In this document: positions 1 to 8,827 of the stretch, in pieces
How the letters are laid out: each line of letters starts with the position of its first letter
How positions within the stretch are numbered: the stretch's first letter is position 1
DNA from: Bog-473 sp963828825
GTDB lineage: Bacteria > Actinomycetota > Acidimicrobiia > Acidimicrobiales > RAAP-2
DNA: 64,000 nt
Assembly: GCA_963828825.1 (NCBI GenBank)
Contig: CAWHGF010000001.1
Coordinates: forward strand, 406,035-470,034
Direction: 5' to 3'
The notes under the pieces: generated by a model
The model's input: only the letters and a program-made list of their open reading frames with translations
The model's database searches: none
What the model was told of the DNA's origin: nothing
Made by a program: the position numbers and the translations under genes

Positions 1-34
1 GTCGGGCAACTCGAGTTCCATCCAGCTCCTCGCA

Positions 35-496
35 TCAGGGCGACGCACGGTCAGCGGCCTGGCCGTGATTATCGCCTGGTGTCGTCGACTTGTCCACCAG
101 CAGAGAGGTGGTGTGTCGGGGGTTGCAGCGTCCGGTTCGGTACACCCACGGGCAGCGGGCCAAGGCGAGAGCAAGCTTAGGCCGGCTGAAACGGGCGCGG
201 CTCTGGTGCACCAGCCGCAGGATGACACACGGCTCGCTCGGAAGGCCCTCCCTCACAAAGTTTTGGTTCCCCAGTCCACCAGCGCTCAGTGGTCGGGGTG
301 TTCGGATAGACGTACCAACCAGGTGGCCACGGGGAGCCGGACGAATTGCCTGGTGCGGAGTTACCCCTAGGCGAGAGCCGGACACCGCACCAACGATCAC
401 GAAGAGGACCCCCACGACCATCGCAACGATGCCGCCGTAGTAACGATCATTGACGGCGCACAAGACGCATTTCCCGCTAGCGGGATCGAGCCGCAC
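35..496 (-). CDS. Possible small membrane protein, unrecognised
   Basis: This is a weak candidate. The first ~45 residues look protein-like: a CVLC pair at residues 10-13, then one hydrophobic stretch (about residues 21-40, GGIVAMVVGVLFVIVGAV) that could be a membrane segment. The rest is rich in Arg, Pro and Ser, with no domain I recognise, and may be out of frame. No neighbour suggests a function. It could be a short zinc-ribbon membrane protein whose true end is lost, or a chance reading frame. Confidence 0.25.
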   Translation of the reverse strand: MRLDPASGKCVLCAVNDRYYGGIVAMVVGVLFVIVGAVSGSRLGVTPHQAIRPAPRGHLVGTSIRTPRPLSAGGLGNQNFVREGLPSEPCVILRLVHQSRARFSRPKLALALARCPWVYRTGRCNPRHTTSLLVDKSTTPGDNHGQAADRASP

Positions 497-619
497 GTCG
501 AGTGGTTACCGCCATTGGCGATGAAGAAGACAGCGTCGATGGCCCGACCAGCACACCCAAGATCACCCAGGTGGACCGCCAGACTTTCACCCTCAATAGG
601 TTATTTTTCCGAGGGCTCT

Positions 620-1819
620 TCATGCGCATCTGTAGGACATTCCACTCGCCCCCGAGGTGTCGCACGCGTGGCACCCTCCCGGCGGACGGGGACACCCTAA
701 CCGTCGCGTCGAGCGCGGCTTGTTCGGAGCGTGCTGACGGGCCCACGCGGCGAACATGGAGGGAACCCGGCTGCGAATCGAGAGTGGCACCCAGCTCCTG
801 TAGACGTCGATCGGACGGATCGTGTCAGCGCGAGCTGAGGTGTCGTTTGTCTTCGGCCCCGAGAGCATGTCACTCCAATTGACGTCGATGGAATACCCGC
901 CTCCGGCGTAGGGGATCACGCCGGCCTCGGAGAAATCGAAGAACGTGGGCATTACCCCAAGGGGCATCAAATGTGCGATCACGCTGAGACGTGTTCTGGT
1001 TGGGTCTTGGATCGGCGCCCCTCCGTGCATAAGGTCGCCATGCCAGATCAAGACGTCACCTTTCTTTGCCACGAAGGTCTTCGTTTCGAGCCCGCGGTCT
1101 TCGCACATGCGAAGTGTGGTCCTGAGAACCTTGCCGTACTCTTCGTAGTCGAACTGATGGCCCTTGTCGGTTCCATGATGCAACAGCTCGGGGAGTCGAT
1201 GGCTCCCCGGGATGAACTGGAACTCTCCGGAGAGGGGCTGCACGTCTTCGAGGGCAACCCAGGACCCTGCCAATGACAATGGCTCAGTAAGCGTCAGCGG
1301 ACCCGTGTCAATGTGCAACTGCTCCTCGGAACCCTTTCGCAACGTGAGCGTCTGAAATGCGACGGGTGGCCGCTCATAGATCTGGTTTAAGAACCGCAGT
1401 ACCCGCTGGGGGAAGATCAATTCACCGGCTCGGTCGAACCACAAATGGAGCGATCCCACCTTTGTAATCTCGTCATAGAACTTGCGGTCCAACGGTAGAC
1501 ATTCCATCCCCCTTGAAAGCCAACACCTATCCGGAGGATCGTTCCAGGCGGCCTCGAAGAAGGCCAGGTACTCGTCAATCACGGACCCATCGGTGGCTCC
1601 CTCCAACACCACGTAGCCGTGGTCGATGTAATGGGCTAGCAGCTCGGCATCGGCTTCGGTGACCTCGCCGCGGGATAGGCGAGCTTCCAGGACCTCGTGG
1701 GCATCGCGGCGATCGATCCACAAGCCGCCATACCGGCTGCGGTAGAGCGGCGGCTCTACCTGGCTCACAGGGCCGAGATGTCCGACTTCTCCTGCAGCAA
1801 GAGTTGCTTCTGATTGCAC
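620..1819 (-). CDS. Phytanoyl-CoA dioxygenase (PhyH) family protein
   Basis: Predicted non-heme Fe(II)/2-oxoglutarate-dependent oxygenase of the PhyH family, 399 residues. The iron-binding H-x-D is seen as LHIDTG (about residue 178), and the distal His lies in LMHGGAP (about residue 262), followed by an Arg in TRTRLSV that would hold 2-oxoglutarate. The sequence between, with FQFIPGSHRLPELL, is typical of the double-stranded beta-helix core. The last ~60 residues are Arg/Pro/Cys-rich and unlike the family; the natural end may be earlier and out of frame. Substrate is unknown: relatives hydroxylate acyl-CoAs or small metabolites. It stands alone, with no obvious operon partner. Confidence 0.82.
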   Translation of the reverse strand: MQSEATLAAGEVGHLGPVSQVEPPLYRSRYGGLWIDRRDAHEVLEARLSRGEVTEADAELLAHYIDHGYVVLEGATDGSVIDEYLAFFEAAWNDPPDRCWLSRGMECLPLDRKFYDEITKVGSLHLWFDRAGELIFPQRVLRFLNQIYERPPVAFQTLTLRKGSEEQLHIDTGPLTLTEPLSLAGSWVALEDVQPLSGEFQFIPGSHRLPELLHHGTDKGHQFDYEEYGKVLRTTLRMCEDRGLETKTFVAKKGDVLIWHGDLMHGGAPIQDPTRTRLSVIAHLMPLGVMPTFFDFSEAGVIPYAGGGYSIDVNWSDMLSGPKTNDTSARADTIRPIDVYRSWVPLSIRSRVPSMFAAWARQHAPNKPRSTRRLGCPRPPGGCHACDTSGASGMSYRCA

Positions 1820-2141
1820 AACACCTCCCAGGGTGGAGACTGCTTTGTTACTCCGGCCCCCATGATTTCAGACATCGGCCACGCCGTGCTGCGGGAGATT
1901 GGAGGAGGCGCTGAACCACGCCGCGGGGACGGCCGAACAGCAAGAAATTTTGGGGGCGCCCCGAACGAATCCTCTTTGAGTCAAGACCCCTATTTCCAGT
2001 GCCTCCGGCCGCGACGAATCGAACCGTCATGGAAGGGCATAACGGCGTAGGGTTTCTCTGGGTTCGGGAGTGACCTCGCCGAAGAGCCGGTCGCGCAGGG
2101 TGAAGAGCCGCCGCGTGCAGAGCGGAAATGTGGAGCGGAAC
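1820..2141. other. Intergenic, no gene seen
   Basis: These 322 bases lie between the dioxygenase start and the slipin stop. I see no convincing coding frame, RNA or repeat. The part next to 1819 should hold the dioxygenase promoter. Confidence 0.5.
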
Positions 2142-3119
2142 TCAGCGGCCGTTGGAGCGAGACTGGCCGCCGCCGGGATCGAGCTGGGGCGGGCGCTCCG
2201 CTCGATCGCCTGACCCGGTCTGGGCGACGGTCCCGGCATCCGCGGGTGCCGCAGAACCGTTCGATGAAGCCGGGAGGAGGGACTGCAAGCCGCCGATGAG
2301 GCCACCCAGCTCCATTGGGACCACGATCTTGGTGGACGGGGACGTCCCAACGTTCTTCAGGATCTCGAGGTATTGGAGCTGCATGGTGTTCGGATCGAGG
2401 CCCTGCCCTACGGCCGAGATCTTCTCGAGCCCCGCGGCGAGACCCTCCGCGCGCAGGATCGCCGACTGACGCTCGCCCTCCGCACCGAGGATCACCGCCT
2501 GCCGGTTGCCCTCAGCCAGCGTGACAGCCGCCTCCTTCTGCCCCTGGGCCTCGGTGATCACGGCCCGCCGGGTCCGCTCGGCCGACATCTGCCGCGTCAT
2601 TGCCTCGAGTACGCCGGTGGGCGGGTTCACCTCGCGGACCTCCACGGTGGTGACCTTCACGCCCCAGCGCTCGGTCACGTCGTCGAGTCGCACGCGCAGT
2701 GACGCGTTCATCTCTTCCCGCTTGGACAGCACGTCGTCGAGCGCCATGTCGCCGACCACGCTGCGCAGCGTCGTCGCCGCGACGTTCTGTGCCGCCGCGG
2801 CGAAGTTCTGCACCTGAAGAACCGACATCGCCGGATCGACGACCTTGTAGAAGATGATGAAGTCGATGGAGATGGAGGCGTTGTCCTGCGTGATCGCCGT
2901 CTGGCGCGGGATCTCCAAGAACCGCTCGCGCAAGTCGACCAGCGACGTCCTGTCGGTGACCGGGTTGATGAAGACGAGTCCCGGTCCTCTGATTCCAAGG
3001 GCTCGGCCGAGGCGGAAGAGCACCACCCGCTGGTACTCACGGACGATCTTGACGGAGAGCGCCAGGGCGGTCAGGATCCCGAGCACCACCACCCCGCCGA
3101 CGACTTCGATGACGATCAT
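2142..3119 (-). CDS. Slipin / stomatin-like SPFH (band 7) protein
   Basis: Membrane-anchored scaffold protein of the SPFH family, 325 residues. An N-terminal hydrophobic segment (about residues 3-26) is followed by the SPFH core: REYQRVVLFRLGR, GPGLVFINP, then DNASISIDFIIFYKV and NVAATTLRSVVGDM. After it comes the Ala/Glu-rich coiled-coil arm, with repeated AEGERQSAILRAEG-type units (about residues 190-240), ending in a low-complexity tail. Such proteins form membrane microdomain oligomers. The gene overlaps the upstream NfeD gene by 4 bases; slipin-NfeD is a classic co-transcribed pair, which supports both calls. Confidence 0.93.
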   Translation of the reverse strand: MIVIEVVGGVVVLGILTALALSVKIVREYQRVVLFRLGRALGIRGPGLVFINPVTDRTSLVDLRERFLEIPRQTAITQDNASISIDFIIFYKVVDPAMSVLQVQNFAAAAQNVAATTLRSVVGDMALDDVLSKREEMNASLRVRLDDVTERWGVKVTTVEVREVNPPTGVLEAMTRQMSAERTRRAVITEAQGQKEAAVTLAEGNRQAVILGAEGERQSAILRAEGLAAGLEKISAVGQGLDPNTMQLQYLEILKNVGTSPSTKIVVPMELGGLIGGLQSLLPASSNGSAAPADAGTVAQTGSGDRAERPPQLDPGGGQSRSNGR

Positions 3120-3634
3120 TGCCGTACGTCCAGGGAGGGGCTCTCATCGAGGGTGAAGAGTGCCTGGATCGGCGTCCGCTCGGCATCCTCGCCCCAGACC
3201 TCGAGGCGCACGCCGGAGGCCCGCAGGACCTGTACCGGTGTGGCAGGGGCGACAGTGCCGTTGACCGAGACGGCGGACCAGTGCTCCCCGTTTACCCGTA
3301 CGATGCCCTCGGGCGCCAGCTGGCTCACCGCGACACCGTCCGCACCCTCGAGCGGACTACATCCGTGGCGGCTCTCTGTCTCCGAACCGCTCCCCGACAG
3401 CGCTCTCCACGCGAGGGTGGCCACTCCAGCACCGACCACGAGGTCGACGCCCAAGAGGGTCCAAAGCAGCGGACCTGGTCCCCGATCCACCATGAGGTAG
3501 ATCAGCCAGCCGCCCAAGAGGACGCCGATGGCCACCGCGATGCCATGGGCATGGGGACCGACGTGGAACCCAACGAGGATCACCAGGCAGAACAGACCGA
3601 GCAGGGCTCCCGTGCCAATCCACATGAGCGTCAC
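3116..3634 (-). CDS. NfeD-like membrane protein
   Basis: 172-residue partner of the slipin gene. Three hydrophobic segments occupy about residues 4-25, 31-48 and 55-77. After a linker, a soluble C-terminal part (about 100-160) has GADGVAVSQLAPEGIVRVNGEHWSA, the pattern of the NfeD OB-fold (a G-x-A start, L-x-P-x-G turn and V-x-G-E-x-W). The family works with SPFH proteins at membranes; its biochemical role is not settled. The stop overlaps the slipin start, so the two are probably translated together. Confidence 0.88.
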   Translation of the reverse strand: MTLMWIGTGALLGLFCLVILVGFHVGPHAHGIAVAIGVLLGGWLIYLMVDRGPGPLLWTLLGVDLVVGAGVATLAWRALSGSGSETESRHGCSPLEGADGVAVSQLAPEGIVRVNGEHWSAVSVNGTVAPATPVQVLRASGVRLEVWGEDAERTPIQALFTLDESPSLDVRQ

Positions 3635-3635
3635 C

Positions 3636-4064
3636 TCACCGGCTCGTGTCTGATTCGTCCACCAAGACTACCGGAGCCGGCCGTCGGCGCCCAGCAAGGC
3701 TTCCGGCGGCAACCCTGGTCTTCGCGACGCCCAGGCGAATCCCGCCCCGGAGCGGTCCGGGTACCCGGTCGGTCGTGCCGGTATCGGCGATGAACGTGCC
3801 AAGGAGACGGCCTGTCTGCACGCTCGGTGGAGCGCCAAGAAGAGCGCGACCGGCGCGGGGATTTCCCATCGGCACCTGGGCGCGCAACTTGGCGAACGTG
3901 ATACCGACCTCCAGGCATTGATCGATTCGGGGTTCGGCCGCTGGAAAGCTCACTTTCGTTCCGGCATCGCCGCCATGCACCGCCGGCGAACTCCGACTCG
4001 ACAGCGAGATCGGCTGGCTCGCCGCCTCCACCTGGCGAGTCTCCAGGGAACCTGTTGGAGCCAA
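3636..4064 (-). CDS. Possible hypothetical protein, weak
   Basis: A 142-residue frame ends right before the NfeD start. The second half (GRLLGTFIADTG, GGIRLGVAKTRVAAGSL, APVVLVDESDTSR) reads more like protein than the competing frames, but I recognise no domain and see no clear ribosome site. If real it would be the first gene of the NfeD-slipin operon. If not, positions 3635-4158 are simply the operon's upstream region. Confidence 0.28.
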   Translation of the reverse strand: MAPTGSLETRQVEAASQPISLSSRSSPAVHGGDAGTKVSFPAAEPRIDQCLEVGITFAKLRAQVPMGNPRAGRALLGAPPSVQTGRLLGTFIADTGTTDRVPGPLRGGIRLGVAKTRVAAGSLAGRRRPAPVVLVDESDTSR

Positions 4065-4158
4065 TCCACCCGAGATCGCGTGAGTTCGCGTCTTCGCTCG
4101 TCAGGACCGTCCAATGGTCCAGATCGTGCCGCCAGATCCCATGAGTAGTTGCGCCAGC

Positions 4159-5148
4159 TCAGATCTCATTCCTCCATAGGTCGGGAGCGGCCGTGCTGTC
4201 ATGCGAAGTGCCGAGTACGGCGCCGCCGCGGAATACCGAGACGGGACCGTCTTCACTCACCGCGATCACGGTCGCCAGTTCGTCGTCGTAGCTGTAGCGC
4301 CGGCCTGACGTGTGCCGGGTGCCGCCCAGCGGCTCGACTTCCCGTTCTGCGACTTTGCTCGGCATGAGCCTCACTCCGAGCTGACGGAGCACGCCTTCGC
4401 CGTCGAAGATGGCTGCCCCGTCGACCTGGGCCAGGGCATGTCGCAGGGGAGCCAGGTGCGACGCCTGGCGGACCCGTAGGGCGGGGGGTACCGGGAGCCG
4501 CTCCTCGACAGGAGGACCCGGCTCGGGGTCGGGCCGATAGACGAGCAACGCACCGATCCCGAGAGAACCGAGGTCATGGACCGCGAAGGCCAACATCGCC
4601 TTGAGCACCGCCGGGTCACCCTCGGCCGAGTTTGCGGTCAGGGCATTGAGCCAACTGGTCACCGGCGGCTCGTAATGCCAGCCGACACCCTTCCAGCGAA
4701 GGACGCCGGACGTTCCCACCACCCGGACCGTCCCCGCGGGATGCCGCTGAACGATTGTTGCCTCGAAAACGCTGGCCATCACGACAAGATCCCGTTCAGA
4801 CCCTGCTGGACGGTCGAACACGATCCACTCGTTGTGGTCGTTGGCGCGGCGCAAGAGCCAGCTAGAAAGTCCATCGGCAAATAGGCGCGCCGCCGGCAGG
4901 GGCTGTTCACCGAGTTTGCCGCGGGTTATGACCAGCTCGGTTCCAGAGGACCACACGGATGGATCCGTGCTCGGCTCGACGATGGTTCCGCCGCTGGCGA
5001 TCCGACGTTCGTGGACCGCCGGATGGAGAGCCTGATGGATCTCTTCAAGAACTATGTGCCCGACAGCGTCGGAAAGATCCAGCCGCAGCCCGCACTCTTC
5101 GATCTCCTCGGCAAGCCGCCGAAGTCGCCCTGGTGCAGGCTCAGCCAC
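4159..5148 (-). CDS. DisA_N diadenylate-cyclase-domain protein
   Basis: 329-residue soluble protein whose C-terminal half matches the DAC (DisA_N) fold that joins two ATP into cyclic di-AMP. Visible are GIGALLVYRPD (about 198), the DGA motif in QVDGAAIFDGEG (about 245), the strand RQLGVRLMPS, then GGTRHTSGRRYSYDDELATV (about 276) and VSEDGPVSVFRGG. The usual second motif RHR is RHT here. The N-terminal ~190 residues are a separate uncharacterised module. It lacks the helical and HhH parts of true DisA. Cyclic-di-AMP synthesis is likely by family but uncertain because of the altered motif. Confidence 0.75.
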   Translation of the reverse strand: MAEPAPGRLRRLAEEIEECGLRLDLSDAVGHIVLEEIHQALHPAVHERRIASGGTIVEPSTDPSVWSSGTELVITRGKLGEQPLPAARLFADGLSSWLLRRANDHNEWIVFDRPAGSERDLVVMASVFEATIVQRHPAGTVRVVGTSGVLRWKGVGWHYEPPVTSWLNALTANSAEGDPAVLKAMLAFAVHDLGSLGIGALLVYRPDPEPGPPVEERLPVPPALRVRQASHLAPLRHALAQVDGAAIFDGEGVLRQLGVRLMPSKVAEREVEPLGGTRHTSGRRYSYDDELATVIAVSEDGPVSVFRGGAVLGTSHDSTAAPDLWRNEI

Positions 5149-5276
5149 AGGACCGCAACCTACCGTTTGGCGGGGAATCCGCGAGGCCCAATTCCAAGGA
5201 CTGCCGGTGCGGAGTTGACTCCTGGCTCGCAGGTTGGGGGCTGCGAAGACACCGCCTCTGACGACGGGTCGTCAAC

Positions 5277-5535
5277 TCACGCATCCCTCGATGTGTAGGC
5301 GTTCTCCAACGCCCTCGCCGCAGCAAAGTCCTGAGCCTCCAAGAGGTGGCGATATCTGTTGATCATTTCAACGGTTCTCCAGCCATGTCGATCCATGACT
5401 TCGCAGATGCTTGCGCGGCTCTTGAGCAGAGTCGTGGCCGAGTGGTGTCGCAGGTCATGCAACCTCATCGGCGCAACTCCGGCTTCCCGGCATGCCTCTG
5501 CGTCCGGGTGATTGTGTACGGGTTGTAAGGCCGTT
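5277..5535 (-). pseudogene. Tyrosine recombinase (integrase) C-terminal remnant
   Basis: Only the end of a phage-type integrase remains: MRLHDLRHHSATTLL (the R-H-x-x-R box, here HDLRH), then DRHGWRTVEMINRYRHL with the conserved His/Trp and the catalytic Tyr. Just upstream, a different frame reads NPYTITR, which matches the segment that normally precedes this region, so a frameshift lies at about 5495-5515. Nothing of the N-terminal domains is present. It sits about 50 bases from a tRNA-Arg gene, the usual target of such integrases, so it marks an old integration event. Confidence 0.75.
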
Positions 5536-5587
5536 GACGAGCGGGGTCGGGCGAGCGCACTGTCCACTGACCAGCTAAAACGCGCAG

Positions 5588-5659
5588 CGCCCCCGGCAGG
5601 ACTCGAACCTGCGCCACCGGCTCCGGAGGCCGGTGCTCTATCCGCTGAGCTACGGGGGC
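5588..5659 (-). tRNA. tRNA-Arg (CCG)
   Basis: Full cloverleaf on the minus strand. The acceptor stem is GCCCCCG/CGGGGGC, the D arm GCTC-AGCGGATA-GAGC, the anticodon stem CCGGC/GCCGG with loop CTCCGGA (U33 then anticodon CCG), and the T arm CAGG-TTCGAGT-CCTG. CCA is not encoded. The T-arm/acceptor half is next to the integrase remnant at 5277-5535. Confidence 0.95.
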
Positions 5660-5741
5660 GGGAGTTGTACGAGCAGGGGACGATCGTACTCGTCACGCGA
5701 CTTCGCCGTCCCCGCTCTCACGGAGTGGCCGAACGCTGCCG

Positions 5742-5747
5742 TATCCT
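5742..5747 (+). promoter_or_regulatory. -10-like element of lysA
   Basis: TATCCT ends 8 bases before the lysA ATG at 5756. There is no ribosome site in between, which fits a leaderless or near-leaderless mRNA. Confidence 0.45.
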
Positions 5748-5755
5748 GCATTTCC

Positions 5756-7063
5756 ATGCCGGCGGACCACGACGTCGCGGCCGCACCCCTGGAGCAGCAT
5801 CTCCTTCCGCGTTCGGGGACGGTTGACGAGAAGGGCCACCTCCATGTCGGCGGCATCGACCTTCTGGAGCTGGCCGCGGAATTCGGCACTCCGCTCTTCG
5901 TATACGACGAGGACCATCTCCGGCGGGCCTGCCGTGAGGCGGTCGCGGCGTGGGGTGACGGGGTCGCCTACGCCAGCAAGGCCTTCCTCTGCCGCGCCAT
6001 GGCCCGACTTGCCCACGACGAGGGAATGCACCTCGATGTGGCGTCCGGTGGCGAGCTCTTTGTCGCGCTGTCGGCCGGCGTCCCACCCGAACGTCTCATC
6101 CTCCACGGCAACAACAAGTCACTCGAAGAGCTGGCGACGGCGCTGGAGGTCGGCGTCGGCCGGATCGTCATCGACTCGTTCGACGAGATCGCTCGCCTGG
6201 GCGGCTTGCTCGAGGCGTCTCCATTGGGACAGGACAGGCCCAGGGTCCTGGTACGGGTGACGCCGGGTGTCGAAGCGCACACCCATGAGTTCGTGCGGAC
6301 CGGGCAAGAGGACTCGAAGTTCGGATTCTCCGTCTCCTCTGGCGTGGCGGCCGAGGCTGTTGCCGCGCTCGAGCTCATGCCCGCCGTCGAACTGGTCGGG
6401 GTCCATGCCCACATCGGCAGCCAGGTCTTCGAAGCATCCTCGTTCGAGCAGGCGGCCGAGGTACTCGGTGCGTTCTTCGCCCCGCTCGGGCTGCCCGAAC
6501 TCGTCGTGGGAGGTGGGCTCGGCGTCCCCTACGTCAACGGTGAGTCGGCTCCGACCCAGGCGGAATGGGCCGCGGCCACGTTGAGTGCCTGCACCCGGGC
6601 GGGGGTCGACCCGGCCACCCGGATCTCGGCCGAGCCCGGGCGCTCCATCGTGGCCGCAGCCGGAATCACCCTCTACACGGTCGGGACCGTGAAGCACCTT
6701 CCGGGGATCCGGACCTACGTGAGCGTCGACGGCGGGATGAGCGACAACCCGCGGCCCGTCCTCTACGGCAGTGGCTACGAAGCCTTCCTTCCCCGCGAAG
6801 TTGCGGCGCCCCGCCCGCGCCCCGTGCGTGTCGTCGGCAAGCACTGCGAAAGCGGGGACCTCGTGGTGCCCGACGCCTACGTGCCGGACGACCTGATGGT
6901 GGGCGACGTCCTGGCCACGCCGGTCACGGGTGCGTACGGCTACGCCATGGCCTCCAACTACAACAAAGTGCCCCGGCCGGCTGTCATCTTCGTCTCCGAT
7001 GGCACTGCCCGCGTCGTGGTCCGCCGGGAGACGGTCGAGGATCTCACGAGCCTCGACGGTTGA
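5756..7063 (+). CDS. lysA: Diaminopimelate decarboxylase
   Basis: PLP enzyme that decarboxylates meso-diaminopimelate to L-lysine, the last step of lysine synthesis; 435 residues from the ATG at 5756. A longer frame upstream is rejected because it would run through the tRNA-Arg gene. Family marks: the PLP-lysine region AYASKAFLCRAMA (about 75), HGNNKS, the HIGSQVFE and VVGGGLGVPY motifs, EPGRSIVA, and the C-terminal HCESGDLVVPD and GAYGYAMASNYN. It starts a lysine/threonine group with hom and thrC downstream, broken only by a small opposite-strand gene. Confidence 0.96.
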   Translation: MPADHDVAAAPLEQHLLPRSGTVDEKGHLHVGGIDLLELAAEFGTPLFVYDEDHLRRACREAVAAWGDGVAYASKAFLCRAMARLAHDEGMHLDVASGGELFVALSAGVPPERLILHGNNKSLEELATALEVGVGRIVIDSFDEIARLGGLLEASPLGQDRPRVLVRVTPGVEAHTHEFVRTGQEDSKFGFSVSSGVAAEAVAALELMPAVELVGVHAHIGSQVFEASSFEQAAEVLGAFFAPLGLPELVVGGGLGVPYVNGESAPTQAEWAAATLSACTRAGVDPATRISAEPGRSIVAAAGITLYTVGTVKHLPGIRTYVSVDGGMSDNPRPVLYGSGYEAFLPREVAAPRPRPVRVVGKHCESGDLVVPDAYVPDDLMVGDVLATPVTGAYGYAMASNYNKVPRPAVIFVSDGTARVVVRRETVEDLTSLDG

Positions 7064-7066
7064 GCG

Positions 7067-7288
7067 TCACTCGGCCTTGAGGAGGGACGCCGCCGTGGCC
7101 CCGGAGCACACCAGCACCGGCCCGACTGCGAGCACGTTGGCGGCAATCAGGGTCCCGACGGCGATGGACGTCGGGGCCACGGTTTCCGGGTTGTCAATGT
7201 GGGCGAAGCTTCCCGTCACGTCGACGTCGTAGGAAGGTGAGCCCGACGTCGACCGGAACTCGATCTCCGAGACCGACAGGCCGACCAC
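7067..7288 (-). CDS. Small hypothetical protein
   Basis: 73 residues from a GTG at 7288, with a good ribosome site (GGGAGG about 7 bases upstream). Codon third positions are almost all G or C, as in true genes here, which argues for coding. The N-terminal half reads like beta strands (SVSEIEFRS, SYDVDVTGSFAHI) and the C-terminal half is hydrophobic and Ala-rich. No family recognised. It converges on lysA with a 3-base gap and diverges from hom. Confidence 0.5.
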   Translation of the reverse strand: MVGLSVSEIEFRSTSGSPSYDVDVTGSFAHIDNPETVAPTSIAVGTLIAANVLAVGPVLVCSGATAASLLKAE

Positions 7289-7459
7289 GTGGCACCTCCC
7301 GCGCGCCGGTGTGACCGGGCGGCGGGCGGTCCCTCAAGGGAGCCAGCATGTAACGCCGCCTCGTGAGAGCACCCGGACCGTGCCGCGTCGGCCAGCAGCG
7401 CCGCCAACATGGCCCGCTCGTCTCGGGCGGAAAGGGCAGGTCAGCACCCGGGCACCTTG

Positions 7460-7465
7460 TACCGT
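7460..7465 (+). promoter_or_regulatory. -10-like element of hom
   Basis: TACCGT ends 6 bases before a GTG at 7472. This spacing decides the chosen hom start and suggests a leaderless transcript. Confidence 0.4.
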
Positions 7466-7471
7466 TTGGAG

Positions 7472-8827
7472 GTGACCGCCGACCAGGCCAGCGCCGTTCC
7501 ACACGCCCACCAGGCGCCGACCGTGCGGGTCGGTCTGCTCGGCTGCGGCAACGTCGGGGGCGCACTGGCCGAGATACTGCTCACCCGCTCCGAGGACGTC
7601 GCCGCCCGTACCGGCATCCGCCTGGAGCTCGTCGGGATCGCCGTGGCCAACCCGAAGCGGCCCCGGCCCGTGGCCATCCCGGCGGACCTCATCGGCGCCG
7701 ACGCCGCCGCCTTGGTCGAGCGCGCCGACATCGATGTCGTCGTCGAGGTCATCGGGGGACTCCATCCCGCGCACGAACTGGTCGAGGCGGCCCTGCGCAA
7801 CGGCAAGCCCGTGGTCACCGCCAACAAGGCGCTCCTGGCCGTGGCCGGCGCCGAGCTGGCCGAGGTGGCTGCCGCAGCCGGCGTGGACCTGCTCTACGAG
7901 GCGGCCGTCGCCGGCGCCATCCCAGTCATCCGGCCCCTGCGCGAGTCGCTCGCCGGGGAGCAGATCGTCCGTGTCATGGGCATCGTCAACGGCACGACGA
8001 ACTACATCCTCACCCGCATGGAGGAGGAGGGCGCCAGCTACGACGACGTCCTGCGCGAAGCCCAGGAACTCGGATTGGCCGAGCGCGACCCGACGGCCGA
8101 CGTCGAGGGCCACGACGCAGCGGCCAAGGCTGCCATCCTCGCCGCGCTGGCGTTCGGCAGTGACGTCGTCGACGGCGACGTGCACCGGGAGGGCATCAGC
8201 GCGCTCAGCGCGGCCGACGTCGCCTACGCCAGCCGACTGGGCTACTCCGTCAAGCTCCTCGCCATCGCCGAGCTGATCGACGGCGGGCCCGAGATCTCGG
8301 TGCGGGTGCACCCGGCCATGGTCCCCAAGACACACCCTCTGGCTTCCGTGCGCGGCGCGTTCAATGCGGTGTTTGTGGAGGGCGCGGTGAGCGGCGAGCT
8401 CATGCTCTACGGACGCGGTGCCGGGGGCGGACCGACCGCGAGCGCGATGCTCGGCGACCTGGTGGACGCCTCGCGCAACCTCCTGGCCGGCGCGCCCGCG
8501 CCGGCGCCGAAGCGCACGAGCACTGTGGTGTTCTCGCAGAACGACATGCGCTCTGCCTTCTACCTGAGCATGGACGTGGCCGACCGACCCGGCGTGCTGG
8601 CCGCCGTGGCCAAGATCTTCGGCGATCACGACGTCTCCATCCGGGCCATGGAGCAGGTCGGTCTGGCCGAGGAGGCCCGCTTGATCTTCCTGACCCACGT
8701 GGCCCGCGAGGGGGATCTGCTCGCCACCATCGACGAGCTGCGCCGGCACCAGGCGGTGGACCGGGTCAGCGGCGTGCTCCGGGTCATCGGCGACCGCGCC
8801 GAAGACGCGGCAGGGAGCGCGCCGTGA
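7472..8827 (+). CDS. hom: Homoserine dehydrogenase
   Basis: Reduces aspartate semialdehyde to homoserine with NAD(P)H, at the branch to threonine and methionine; 451 residues from the GTG at 7472. An in-frame ATG at 7409 would add 21 residues with no family support. Domains: Rossmann VGLLGCGNVGGALAE at the N-terminus, ANKALLA, the catalytic core GIVNGTTNYILTRM and ERDPTADVEGHDAAAKAAIL, and a C-terminal ACT domain (FYLSMDVADRPGVLAAVAKI), the likely site of threonine feedback. Its stop overlaps the thrC start by 4 bases. Confidence 0.95.
   Translation: MTADQASAVPHAHQAPTVRVGLLGCGNVGGALAEILLTRSEDVAARTGIRLELVGIAVANPKRPRPVAIPADLIGADAAALVERADIDVVVEVIGGLHPAHELVEAALRNGKPVVTANKALLAVAGAELAEVAAAAGVDLLYEAAVAGAIPVIRPLRESLAGEQIVRVMGIVNGTTNYILTRMEEEGASYDDVLREAQELGLAERDPTADVEGHDAAAKAAILAALAFGSDVVDGDVHREGISALSAADVAYASRLGYSVKLLAIAELIDGGPEISVRVHPAMVPKTHPLASVRGAFNAVFVEGAVSGELMLYGRGAGGGPTASAMLGDLVDASRNLLAGAPAPAPKRTSTVVFSQNDMRSAFYLSMDVADRPGVLAAVAKIFGDHDVSIRAMEQVGLAEEARLIFLTHVAREGDLLATIDELRRHQAVDRVSGVLRVIGDRAEDAAGSAP

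Noticed and set aside
5633..5755. N-terminal extension of lysA
   Set aside because: It would overlap the tRNA-Arg gene and has no similarity to LysA. The ATG at 5756 gives the normal length and has a -10 element in place.
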